From CAXRGH01 sp964230195 (GTDB lineage Bacteria; Pseudomonadota; Gammaproteobacteria; Enterobacterales; Alteromonadaceae): a stretch of 17,711 nt of DNA. The stretch is from assembly GCA_964230195.1 (NCBI GenBank), contig CAXRGH010000014.1:1-17711 (forward strand), given 5' to 3'. The stretch's first letter is position 1; the number at the start of each line of letters is the position of its first letter. The position numbers and the translations under genes were made by a program. Shown piece after piece: positions 1-6,273 of the stretch. The notes under the pieces are model-generated. The model was not told where the DNA came from. It did no database searches and worked only from the letters and a program-made list of their open reading frames with translations.

Positions 1-63
1 CGAATTAAACACATCGACCAGCTTGCATATGACTGGAAAACTAGTGCGCCGTCATATTCTTTG

Positions 64-115
64 TTGTCAAGCAATTATATTTTTACTAGTATGAATAATA
101 TTATACAAATACTAG
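64..115 (+). promoter_or_regulatory. Putative sigma-70 promoter with nested dyads, upstream of the 135-aa orphan gene
   Basis: A -35-like TTGTCA (64-69) lies 17 nt before a -10-like TAGTAT (87-92), giving a predicted start near 98 and a leader of about 47 nt. CTAGTAT (86-92) and ATACTAG (109-115) form an inverted repeat across the -10 and the predicted start. Between them sits a perfect 10-nt palindrome, ATAATATTAT (95-104). The layout resembles a repressor operator, but AT-rich DNA produces such dyads easily. Function is inferred only from position. Confidence 0.35.
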
Positions 116-145
116 CTGTTTACTGAATTAGCCAATCTCCCCGTT

Positions 146-553
146 ATGTCCAAAATTAGAAAATTGATAACACGTACGCGAAATGTTTTTGACATCAGTC
201 AGCAGTTGCACCGTGGTTTGCGTCACCTGTCCAAACATTATGAAAGCGGTATCATTCCCATCGCCTTGGAGCACGGAAGCGAGGTAGTATTGACACCAGG
301 AGAATATATTTTCCGTTCCACCAGCACCCATTGTGTGGTTAAAATGACGTTAATCAATGGCGACTCAGGCTCCGCTATTTTGAAAACCAGACATGAGTCG
401 CCGGCCGATTATATCTTTCATAAAGACCGCTACTCAGTTGTACACGAGTATCGGAAGCCCACCCACGAAGTTGAAGCGACAATTATTGGTAATGAAATGA
501 CCAAAATTAGTGTAAGTTTGATGCTCTGCCAAGAGTGTGATGAACCACATTAA
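146..553 (+). CDS. Hypothetical protein, 135 aa
   Basis: I do not recognise this protein. The ORF is intact and in the direction of its neighbours. The N-terminus (residues 1-35) is basic and helix-prone (MSKIRKLITRTRNVF). The middle (about 40-110) looks beta-rich and soluble, and the C-terminus carries a CxxC-like Cys pair (LCQEC) four residues from the end. No signal peptide or membrane segment is apparent. The start is the only ATG in frame after an upstream stop at 113-115, but no Shine-Dalgarno sequence precedes it (CTCCCCGTT), so translation may be weak. An antisense ORF (128-331) overlaps it and has less support. The gene could be lineage-specific; I assign no function. Confidence 0.6.
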   Translation: MSKIRKLITRTRNVFDISQQLHRGLRHLSKHYESGIIPIALEHGSEVVLTPGEYIFRSTSTHCVVKMTLINGDSGSAILKTRHESPADYIFHKDRYSVVHEYRKPTHEVEATIIGNEMTKISVSLMLCQECDEPH

Positions 554-694
554 TCAACGTCCAATCAGGGCAGGGTGTGTATTTGCTATGTTGCTCAACT
601 GAATTTATGATAAACGGCACAGTTTGACTCGGGGTAAAGTCTGTCAGGTGACGACGTTAGTTGACAAGAAGCAGCCCCTCAACGAGTGTCATTT

Positions 695-1480
695 ATGCAA
701 AAGATTCATATTTTGGGGTGTGGTTGGCTAGGTACACCGTTAGCTATGCACCTCCACCAAGCGGGGCATTGCGTGACCACAAGCAATCGCTCGGGTATCC
801 AACCTACTCCCTTGCAAAATCTCAGTATTCAACATGCTCAAACGGATATCCAAGCAGAAGACTGCGATTTCTCGTTAATTACCCAATGCGACTATCTGAT
901 TATATGCATCACAGGAAAAACATTACGTGGTTTTCAACGCCTAGCTCAAGCATTGCAAACGAGCAAAATTCAAGGCCTACTATTTACCAGTTCTACCTCT
1001 GTCTATGCGAGCTCGGAAGAGAAAGTAACCGAGCAACACCCGTTACTCAATGAACACCCACTCGTGGCAATCGAGCAATGCTTGCAAAATATCACGAGCA
1101 TACCTTGTACCATTGTTCGTCTCGCTGGCTTAATTGGAGGAACGCGTCATCCCGGCCGTTTTTTTGTTGAGAAACCGATACCCGACCCTGATTTTCCAGT
1201 GAACTTAATCCACCAACAAGATGCCGTTGAACTGATTGCAGAACTGGCTGCTCGTCCCCCATCACACCTCACAGTGAATGCGTGTGCATCTAGTCACCCA
1301 ACCAAGTTTGAATTTTACACAAACGCTGCGTTACAAGGGAGTTTTACTGTCCCTGTCAAAGGCAAAGCTTCAGGCAGACCGAAGAAAGTGGTATCCAACG
1401 AAGGTTTATTGAACACCCTGAACGCGCCATTACGTTACGACGATTTGATGTCAATTAATTGGTACGAATCATCCGAATAA
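695..1480 (+). CDS. NAD(P)-binding atypical SDR / epimerase-like protein, YeeZ family
   Basis: Rossmann-fold protein of the NAD-dependent epimerase/dehydratase superfamily, similar along its length to E. coli YeeZ (274 aa). The dinucleotide-binding loop is at the extreme N-terminus (ILGCGWLG). Further family motifs are FTSSTSVY in the middle, RLAGLIGGTRHPGRFF and VNLIHQQDAVELI, then a VNACASSHP segment. The classical YxxxK catalytic pair is not evident, since the Tyr of TSVY is followed by ASSEEK; this is why it is called atypical. The substrate is unknown. The frame is also open from a GTG at 686, three codons upstream. I prefer ATG 695 because it begins like YeeZ (M-x-K-I) and has a weak GAG 8 nt ahead of it. 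Confidence 0.85.
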   Translation: MQKIHILGCGWLGTPLAMHLHQAGHCVTTSNRSGIQPTPLQNLSIQHAQTDIQAEDCDFSLITQCDYLIICITGKTLRGFQRLAQALQTSKIQGLLFTSSTSVYASSEEKVTEQHPLLNEHPLVAIEQCLQNITSIPCTIVRLAGLIGGTRHPGRFFVEKPIPDPDFPVNLIHQQDAVELIAELAARPPSHLTVNACASSHPTKFEFYTNAALQGSFTVPVKGKASGRPKKVVSNEGLLNTLNAPLRYDDLMSINWYESSE

Positions 1481-1495
1481 TCCATGTGGAGACTA

Positions 1496-1534
1496 TAGCA
1501 ATAGTATTGCTAAGCGATTCAATTCGGGTATGGT
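1496..1534 (+). promoter_or_regulatory. 17-nt perfect palindrome and possible promoter ahead of the FMN reductase gene
   Basis: TAGCAATA (1496-1503), a central G, and TATTGCTA (1505-1512) form a perfect interrupted palindrome. Its right arm contains TTGCTA, which could act as a -35, with TATGGT (1529-1534) 16 nt further on as a weak -10. No T-run follows, so a terminator is unlikely. An operator overlapping the -35 is the natural reading, but the promoter elements are poor and this is inference. Confidence 0.3.
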
Positions 1535-1600
1535 GGATAACACATCTGTTCATTCAGCGTGTGTTTGACGACTCATTAGATAATAAAGGAAACAACAAAG

Positions 1601-2176
1601 ATGACCAAAATTTTGGCTTTTTCAGGGAGCTCTCGCACAGCTTCATACAACCAAAAGTTAGTTAATATTGCTGCCCAAGGTGCTCAAACGGCAGGTGCTG
1701 ATGTCACAGTAATCAATCTGGCCGACTTTCCAATGCCGATATTTTGTGAAGATTATGAGGCGGAGCATGGGATGCCCGAGTCAGCTCAACAATTGAAGGC
1801 ATTAATACAATCTCATGATGGTCTTCTGATTGCTTCTCCGGAATATAACAGTAGCTACACTGCGCTACTCAAGAACAGTATTGATTGGGTAACACGTCCT
1901 GGCCCAACTGATGCCCTCAAAGGTAACCCACTATCCGGTAAGGCAGCGAGTATTATGGCATGTTCTGGCGGTGCCCTCGGTGGCTACCGTGGTTTAGTGG
2001 TGTTGAGAATGCTGCTGGGGAATCTTGGCGTGACTGTTCATCCCAACCAACGAGCGCTAGGGAAAATTCATGAAGCGTTCGATGAAAACGCGCAACTCGC
2101 CAATCCAAAACAGCAAGAGGGTGTAATGCACTTGGGTAAGCAAGTGGTGCAACTGGCTTCTCAGCTTAAGGGCTAA
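1601..2176 (+). CDS. NADPH-dependent FMN reductase family protein
   Basis: A 191-aa flavodoxin-like fold protein of the NADPH-dependent FMN reductase family (ChrR/YieF/azoreductase-like). These cytoplasmic enzymes bind FMN and reduce quinones, chromate, azo compounds or other acceptors with NAD(P)H. The phosphate-binding loop GSSR is at residues 9-12, and SPEYN (79-83) is the conserved flavin-contacting motif. A glycine-rich CSGGALGGYRG segment follows in the second half. Length is normal for the family. The start is supported by AAAGGAAAC about 10 nt upstream. It stands as a single gene between the SDR gene and groES. The physiological substrate cannot be told from sequence. Confidence 0.88.
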   Translation: MTKILAFSGSSRTASYNQKLVNIAAQGAQTAGADVTVINLADFPMPIFCEDYEAEHGMPESAQQLKALIQSHDGLLIASPEYNSSYTALLKNSIDWVTRPGPTDALKGNPLSGKAASIMACSGGALGGYRGLVVLRMLLGNLGVTVHPNQRALGKIHEAFDENAQLANPKQQEGVMHLGKQVVQLASQLKG

Positions 2177-2220
2177 TCGGCAAGTTCGTGACTCCGCCTA
2201 GCAAAAACCAATCAATTATT

Positions 2221-2245
2221 CGGGGAAAAGTAATTTTTTTCCCCG
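2221..2245. other. GC-capped hairpin just upstream of the groES heat-shock promoter
   Basis: CGGGGAAAA (2221-2229) pairs perfectly with TTTTCCCCG (2237-2245) across a 7-nt loop. The T-tract is inside the stem rather than after it, so it is not a textbook intrinsic terminator. It may protect or end the FMN reductase transcript. It finishes only 5 nt before the sigma-32 -35 element. Confidence 0.4.
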
Positions 2246-2250
2246 CGATA

Positions 2251-2278
2251 CTTGAATTAAAACTCACCACCCCCACTT
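2251..2278 (+). promoter_or_regulatory. Sigma-32 (RpoH) heat-shock promoter of groESL
   Basis: CTTGAA (2251-2256) matches the sigma-32 -35 core. After a 14-nt spacer, CCCCACTT (2271-2278) matches the -10 consensus CCCCATNT except for one position. Transcription should start near 2285, giving a leader of about 90 nt before groES. No CIRCE element (the HrcA operator TTAGCACTC-N9-GAGTGCTAA) is present, so control is probably by RpoH alone, as in other gammaproteobacteria. Confidence 0.85.
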
Positions 2279-2291
2279 AGACTTCAAACCC

Positions 2292-2339
2292 GTAGTTTGA
2301 TGACCAAACTACATTATCAAATCCATTAGTTTTTGATGG
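2292..2339 (+). other. Tandem hairpins in the groES 5' leader
   Basis: GTAGTTTG (2292-2299) and CAAACTAC (2305-2312) form a perfect 8-bp stem with a 5-nt loop, within about 10 nt of the predicted transcript start. A second, weaker stem can form from ATCAAA (2316-2321) with TTTGAT (2332-2337), or from CCAT with ATGG (2323-2326/2336-2339). A 5'-terminal hairpin could stabilise the mRNA or respond to temperature. Pairing is seen; role is inferred. Confidence 0.45.
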
Positions 2340-2377
2340 TAACACTATTAGAAATTAACCTTTTAGGAGATGTGACA

Positions 2378-2668
2378 ATGGCAATTCGTCCTTTACACGA
2401 TCGTGTGATCGTAAAACGTCAAGAGCAAGAAACAAAGTCTGCTGGAGGCATCGTATTAACTGGCTCTGCTGCAGAAAAGTCAACCCGAGGTGAAATCATT
2501 GCCGTTGGTAACGGTCGCCTGTTAGATAACGGTGAAGTAAAAGCCCTTGATGTAAAAGTGGGTGATGTTGTGATTTTTAATGACGGTTACGGCGTAAAAA
2601 CTGAAAAGTTAGATGGCGAAGAAGTGCTTATCATGAGTGAAAGCGACATTCTTGCAATCGTAGAATAA
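2378..2668 (+). CDS. groES: Co-chaperonin GroES
   Basis: The 10-kDa lid of the chaperonin, a heptamer that caps GroEL and encloses the folding chamber in the cytoplasm. The product is 96 aa, normal for the family, and starts MAIRPLHDRVIVKR. The mobile loop is visible at about residues 16-33 (EQETKSAGGIVLTGSAAEKS), including the GIVL contact with GroEL, followed by GEIIAVGNGR and the KVGDVVIFNDGYG segment. The frame is open from 2333, but ATG 2378 is the real start: it has AGGAGA (2365-2370) 7 nt upstream and gives the canonical N-terminus. It is first in the groESL operon, 43 nt before groEL, and is driven by the sigma-32 promoter at 2251-2278. Confidence 0.98.
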   Translation: MAIRPLHDRVIVKRQEQETKSAGGIVLTGSAAEKSTRGEIIAVGNGRLLDNGEVKALDVKVGDVVIFNDGYGVKTEKLDGEEVLIMSESDILAIVE

Positions 2669-2711
2669 CCATCCCTATACAATAGAGACAGAATTAAGAG
2701 GAAATTGAATC

Positions 2712-4364
2712 ATGGCAGCTAAAGACGTACGTTTTGGTGATGACGCTCGCACAAAAATGCTTAATGGCGTAAACATTCTTGCAAATGCAGTAAAAGTAAC
2801 TCTAGGTCCAAAAGGCCGTAATGTCGTACTCGACAAGTCATTCGGTGCTCCAACCATCACAAAAGATGGTGTATCAGTTGCAAAAGAGATTGAACTCGAA
2901 GACAAGTTCGAGAACATGGGTGCACAGATGGTGAAAGAAGTTGCATCAAAAGCGAATGATGAGGCAGGTGACGGAACAACAACAGCCACTGTACTTGCGC
3001 AAGCTATTGTCACTGAAGGTTTGAAATCAGTCGCCGCTGGAATGAACCCGATGGATCTTAAACGCGGTATTGATAAAGCAGTCCGTGTCGCAGTTGAAGA
3101 GTTGAAAGATTTGTCAGTGCCTTGTGCTGACAGCAAAGCAATTGCTCAGGTTGGTACTATTTCAGCAAACTCTGACTCAGAAGTGGGTGAAATCATTGCT
3201 AACGCAATGGAAAAAGTAGGCAAAGAAGGCGTTATCACAGTTGAAGAAGGCCAGGCACTACAAAACGAACTCGATGTGGTTGAAGGTATGCAGTTTGACC
3301 GCGGTTACCTATCACCTTACTTCATCAATAATCAAGAAAACGGCACGGTAGAACTTGAATCTCCATTCATTCTTCTTGTTGACAAAAAAGTGTCGAATAT
3401 CCGTGAATTACTGCCAACACTTGAAGGTGTTGCAAAAGCGTCCAAGCCACTACTTATCATCGCGGAAGATGTTGAAGGTGAAGCACTTGCTACGCTAGTA
3501 GTAAACAACATGCGTGGTATTGTGAAAGTAGCAGCAGTTAAAGCGCCTGGTTTTGGTGATCGCCGTAAAGCGATGTTACAAGATATCGCAATTCTTACTG
3601 GTGGTACCGTAATCTCTGAAGAGATTGGTCTCGACCTTGAAAAAGTTCAACTAGAAGACCTCGGTACTGCAAAGCGCGTCGTTATCAGTAAAGATAACAC
3701 TACCGTTGTTGATGGTACTGGCGAGCATGCGGCAATTGAAGCACGTTGTGGCCAAATCCGCGCACAAATTGAAGAGTCGTCTTCTGATTATGACAAAGAA
3801 AAACTTCAAGAGCGCTTAGCAAAATTAGCTGGCGGTGTTGCGGTAATCAAAGTAGGCGCAGCCACTGAAGTTGAAATGAAAGAGAAAAAAGCACGTGTTG
3901 AAGATGCATTACACGCAACTCGTGCAGCGGTTGAAGAAGGTGTTGTACCTGGTGGTGGTGTTGCACTTGTTCGTGTTGCAGCAAAAATTGCTGGCCTTAA
4001 AGGTGACAATGAAGACCAAACACACGGTGTTAACTTAGCACTTCGCGCAATTGAAGCGCCATTACGCCAAATCTCTACCAATGCTGGTGCGGAAGCGTCT
4101 GTTGTTATCAACGAAGTGAAAAACGGTGAAGGTAACTACGGTTACAATGCTGGTAATGACACCTACGGCGACATGCTTGAGATGGGTATCCTAGATCCAA
4201 CGAAAGTAACGCGTTCTGCAATCCAATTTGCAGCATCAATTGCTAGCCTAATGATCACAACTGAAGCCATGGTTGGCGATGCTCCGCAAGACGCGGCAGC
4301 AGCTCCTGCAATGCCTGATATGGGCGGCATGGGTGGCATGGGCGGAATGGGCGGCATGATGTAA
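2712..4364 (+). CDS. groEL: Chaperonin GroEL (Hsp60)
   Basis: The 60-kDa ATP-dependent chaperonin that forms a double heptameric ring and folds cytoplasmic proteins with GroES. The product is 550 aa, against 548 in E. coli. The ATP-site GDGTTTATV begins at residue 86, with the catalytic-loop Asp at 87. The N-terminus AAKDVRFGDDAR and the ATP-binding LGPKGRNV (31-38) are intact. The central apical domain is collinear with E. coli. The C-terminus has the flexible GGM repeat tail (four GGM units before the final M). The start has AGAGGAAA 8-9 nt upstream. It is cotranscribed with groES and ended by the terminator at 4402-4432. Long antisense ORFs inside it are shadows of its codon bias. Confidence 0.99.
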   Translation: MAAKDVRFGDDARTKMLNGVNILANAVKVTLGPKGRNVVLDKSFGAPTITKDGVSVAKEIELEDKFENMGAQMVKEVASKANDEAGDGTTTATVLAQAIVTEGLKSVAAGMNPMDLKRGIDKAVRVAVEELKDLSVPCADSKAIAQVGTISANSDSEVGEIIANAMEKVGKEGVITVEEGQALQNELDVVEGMQFDRGYLSPYFINNQENGTVELESPFILLVDKKVSNIRELLPTLEGVAKASKPLLIIAEDVEGEALATLVVNNMRGIVKVAAVKAPGFGDRRKAMLQDIAILTGGTVISEEIGLDLEKVQLEDLGTAKRVVISKDNTTVVDGTGEHAAIEARCGQIRAQIEESSSDYDKEKLQERLAKLAGGVAVIKVGAATEVEMKEKKARVEDALHATRAAVEEGVVPGGGVALVRVAAKIAGLKGDNEDQTHGVNLALRAIEAPLRQISTNAGAEASVVINEVKNGEGNYGYNAGNDTYGDMLEMGILDPTKVTRSAIQFAASIASLMITTEAMVGDAPQDAAAAPAMPDMGGMGGMGGMGGMM

Positions 4365-4401
4365 TCTGCCGTTTGCCTTCACTCAGTGAACCAAACAATA
4401 G

Positions 4402-4432
4402 AAAGCCCGAATAGCAATATTTGGGCTTTTTT
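4402..4432 (+). terminator. Rho-independent terminator of groESL
   Basis: A 12-bp stem (4402-4413 with 4418-4429, one G-U pair) is closed by a GCAA tetraloop and contains an AAAGCCC/GGGCTTT core. It runs into a T-rich tail (4427-4432). It lies 37 nt after the groEL stop codon. Confidence 0.92.
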
Positions 4433-4508
4433 ATTAACTTAAATTCCTAAATCATCCCGCAATATTTCACTTCCTCTTAAATTAATGGGTTTCAATGAGG
4501 AGGGTATC

Positions 4509-4634
4509 TTGAATCGACATCAATGATCTAAACATCTCCTAGCCGTTCTTGATGCCGTTTATCGTCATAACCAAGAAATACTAGAAGCTGAAGCGCCCTA
4601 GGCAGCCTATGGAGATACCGGCCGCACCGAATGA
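4509..4634 (+). pseudogene. Possible relic of a small gene in the groEL-idi spacer
   Basis: In the 367-nt spacer, a GAGGAGGG sequence (4496-4504) precedes a TTG codon at 4509. The following frame reads like protein but is broken: five residues, a TGA (4524-4526), then SKHLLAVLDAVYRHNQEILE and five more residues to TAG (4599-4601), then AAYGDTGRTE to TGA (4632-4634). The middle section looks helical and coding-like. It may be a decayed small gene or chance. I do not recognise a family. The remainder of the spacer (4433-4508 and 4635-4731) shows nothing else I can support. Confidence 0.25.
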
Positions 4635-4731
4635 GCGTCCCAAAAACACCAAATTTCATTGCAGAGTCATCCAAAAGACGATAACTACACTACACTAAAG
4701 GGCATCCAATAAGACAAGGTAGCTCACACTC

Positions 4732-5286
4732 ATGCCAACCAATCAGCCGAATATGATCATGGCCATGCCTCACAAAGGTACGCCATACCCCATTGAAAAA
4801 TTAGAAGCTCATGTAAAAGGCATTCGTCATCATGCTATTTCGGTGTTTGTTATCAGTGAGGGGCGCATGCTTATTCAACAACGTGCAACTCACAAGTACC
4901 ATAGTGGTGGTCTGTGGGCCAATGCCTGTTGCTCCCATCCAGTACCAGGCGAATCCGCATTGGAGTGTGCTACTCGGCGAGTAAAAGAAGAGTTGGGGGC
5001 TGATGTGTCGCCTGAACATGTGGGAACCTATGATTATCGTGCCGACGTGGGTGAAGGATTAATAGAAGCGGAGTTTGTGGATCTTTTTACTGTTCACGTA
5101 AAGCCTGAGGAATTTGACATGCAACTCAACGCAGATGAAGTGGCTGATACGCGTTGGATACCGCATGAACAATTGATTAACGCATTAAGTCAGCAACCAC
5201 AACAATTTACCGCCTGGTTCCAGTTATACATGACCTCAAACGAACCTGTCATGCAACGTATCAGGCAGCAAATGGGGGGCCGTTGA
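4732..5286 (+). CDS. idi: Isopentenyl-diphosphate delta-isomerase, type I
   Basis: Interconverts isopentenyl and dimethylallyl diphosphate, balancing the two isoprenoid precursors in the cytoplasm. The product is 184 aa (E. coli Idi 182) with a Nudix-like fold. Key residues are visible by alignment with E. coli: His27 and His34 (metal), catalytic Cys67 in NACCSHP with His69 (metal), Tyr102 in YRA, and Glu112/Glu114 in IEAEF. The Nudix-like helix RRVKEELG is at 82-89. The CCSHP form is more like eukaryotic and alphaproteobacterial enzymes than the E. coli VCGHP. The start at 4732 has AAGG about 12 nt upstream. Internal Met codons at residues 8, 10 and 12 are alternative starts with no better ribosome site. 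It appears to be transcribed alone. Confidence 0.93.
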   Translation: MPTNQPNMIMAMPHKGTPYPIEKLEAHVKGIRHHAISVFVISEGRMLIQQRATHKYHSGGLWANACCSHPVPGESALECATRRVKEELGADVSPEHVGTYDYRADVGEGLIEAEFVDLFTVHVKPEEFDMQLNADEVADTRWIPHEQLINALSQQPQQFTAWFQLYMTSNEPVMQRIRQQMGGR

Positions 5287-5297
5287 GGCGTGTATGC

Positions 5298-5322
5298 GCG
5301 CAATCAACTATGAGCATTGCGC
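5298..5322. other. Hairpin between convergent idi and fxsA
   Basis: GCGCAAT (5298-5304) pairs with ATTGCGC (5316-5322) over an 11-nt loop, between the stop codons of two converging genes. There is no T-tract on either side, so it is at best a weak or Rho-assisted transcript end. Confidence 0.3.
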
Positions 5323-5339
5323 CTGCGCTTACTTGGGTA

Positions 5340-5837
5340 TCAGGATAATCGGTTTTTATCATTGCTGGCGTCATGGTACTCACCCTCAATAATGTCGCCA
5401 TCCGTTCGATTTTTCTCCTGCGGTTTTGCCTGGCTATTGCCACCAAATGGGTTGTCACCTTGAAATCCGCCATGCATTGCTTTCACTGTAAACTGACTCA
5501 TTAAGAATCGAGCAATGGCAGGGCGTGTCATAGGAAGTACAAATAAGAAACCAATCCCGTCAGTGACAAATCCAGGAGTGACTAACAGCACACCAGCAAT
5601 TAAGAGTAAAACACCTTCAACTAACTCTTGTCCAGGTACTGTACCAGACGCCATTTTAGTGCGGGCGGTTAACATAGTACTGATCCCCTGCTGCCTCACA
5701 AGCTGTGCACCAATAAATGCAGTGATCAGAACGAGAGAAAAGGTAAACCACCCCCCAATGTTCTCAGCCACCTGCAACAAGATCATGATTTCTATCATTG
5801 GCATCACAGCAAACAATAAAAAGAGTTTAAATACCAC
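5340..5837 (-). CDS. fxsA: FxsA family cytoplasmic membrane protein
   Basis: A 165-aa inner-membrane protein of the FxsA family (E. coli FxsA 158 aa), named for overcoming exclusion of phage T7 by the F plasmid when overexpressed. Its normal role is unclear. Hydrophobic segments lie at about residues 2-24, 28-46 and 74-105, the last containing the family motif VTPGFVTDGIGF. The C-terminal 50 residues are hydrophilic and presumably cytoplasmic (GGFQGDNPFGGNSQAKP). The start is GTG, with AAGGAT 6 nt upstream on the minus strand. In E. coli fxsA also lies near groESL and cutA-dsbD, so the neighbourhood supports the call. It is transcribed divergently from cutA across a 118-nt spacer. Confidence 0.93.
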   Translation of the reverse strand: MVFKLFLLFAVMPMIEIMILLQVAENIGGWFTFSLVLITAFIGAQLVRQQGISTMLTARTKMASGTVPGQELVEGVLLLIAGVLLVTPGFVTDGIGFLFVLPMTRPAIARFLMSQFTVKAMHGGFQGDNPFGGNSQAKPQEKNRTDGDIIEGEYHDASNDKNRLS

Positions 5838-5955
5838 AGTGAATCCTTAAGTGAGTTTCCGCGCACATTCCAAGGATATTGGGACAAAATGTGAAAAGGA
5901 CAAGCACTTGATGATAAACTGACGGAATATTTTTAACTGACAAAAGGTCTATCTC

Positions 5956-6273
5956 ATGACGGCGTATTGTATTGCCCTGTGCACCTTTGGTGATACCGAA
6001 ACGGCAGAGCGTGCCGCAACACTGGCGGTGGAACAAAAGTTAGCAGCCTGTGTCAATCTCATTCCGGGGATTGTCTCTGTGTATCGGTGGCAGGAAAAAG
6101 TGGAGAAAGACAACGAAGTTCAAGCTGTGTTCAAAACTCGTGAAGACTTATGTGAACCACTTTATGAACTGATCCAGTCGGTTCATTCGTACACTACGCC
6201 CGAATGGCTTATTGTTCCTTTGAGCAATGGCGGTAATGATTATTTGCAATGGATAAAGAGTAACCTTCAATGA
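5956..6273 (+). CDS. cutA: Divalent-cation tolerance protein CutA
   Basis: A small cytoplasmic trimeric protein of the CutA1 family, linked genetically to copper and divalent metal tolerance in E. coli; its exact function is not settled. The product is 105 aa, standard for the family. Visible signatures are KLAACVNLIPGIVSVYRW (about 28-45), KVEKDNEVQAVFKT, and the C-terminal SYTTPEWLIVPLSNG segment. The start has AAAAGG about 10 nt upstream. Its stop overlaps the dsbD start in an ATGA arrangement, as expected for translational coupling. The same gene pair is adjacent in E. coli. Confidence 0.95.
   Translation: MTAYCIALCTFGDTETAERAATLAVEQKLAACVNLIPGIVSVYRWQEKVEKDNEVQAVFKTREDLCEPLYELIQSVHSYTTPEWLIVPLSNGGNDYLQWIKSNLQ

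Noticed and set aside
661..1053. Overlapping plus-strand ORF of 130 aa starting TTG
   Set aside because: Same strand but different frame to the YeeZ-like gene, whose motifs are clear throughout; shadow frame.
2177..2377. CIRCE operator for HrcA before groES
   Set aside because: No TTAGCACTC/GAGTGCTAA pair is present; the region has sigma-32 elements instead.
2675..3136. Long antisense ORF (153 aa) over the start of groEL
   Set aside because: It lies wholly opposite a certain gene, has low-complexity Ser/Ala/Thr composition typical of complementary-strand codon bias, and has no ribosome site.
3806..4357. Antisense ORFs over the groEL 3' half, including a Pro/Met-rich one
   Set aside because: The Pro-rich peptide is just the reverse strand of the GroEL GGM tail. 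No independent coding evidence.
5515..5850. Plus-strand ORF of 111 aa opposite fxsA
   Set aside because: The minus strand carries a recognisable FxsA with a good ribosome site; the plus frame is a shadow rich in Thr, Pro and Asn.
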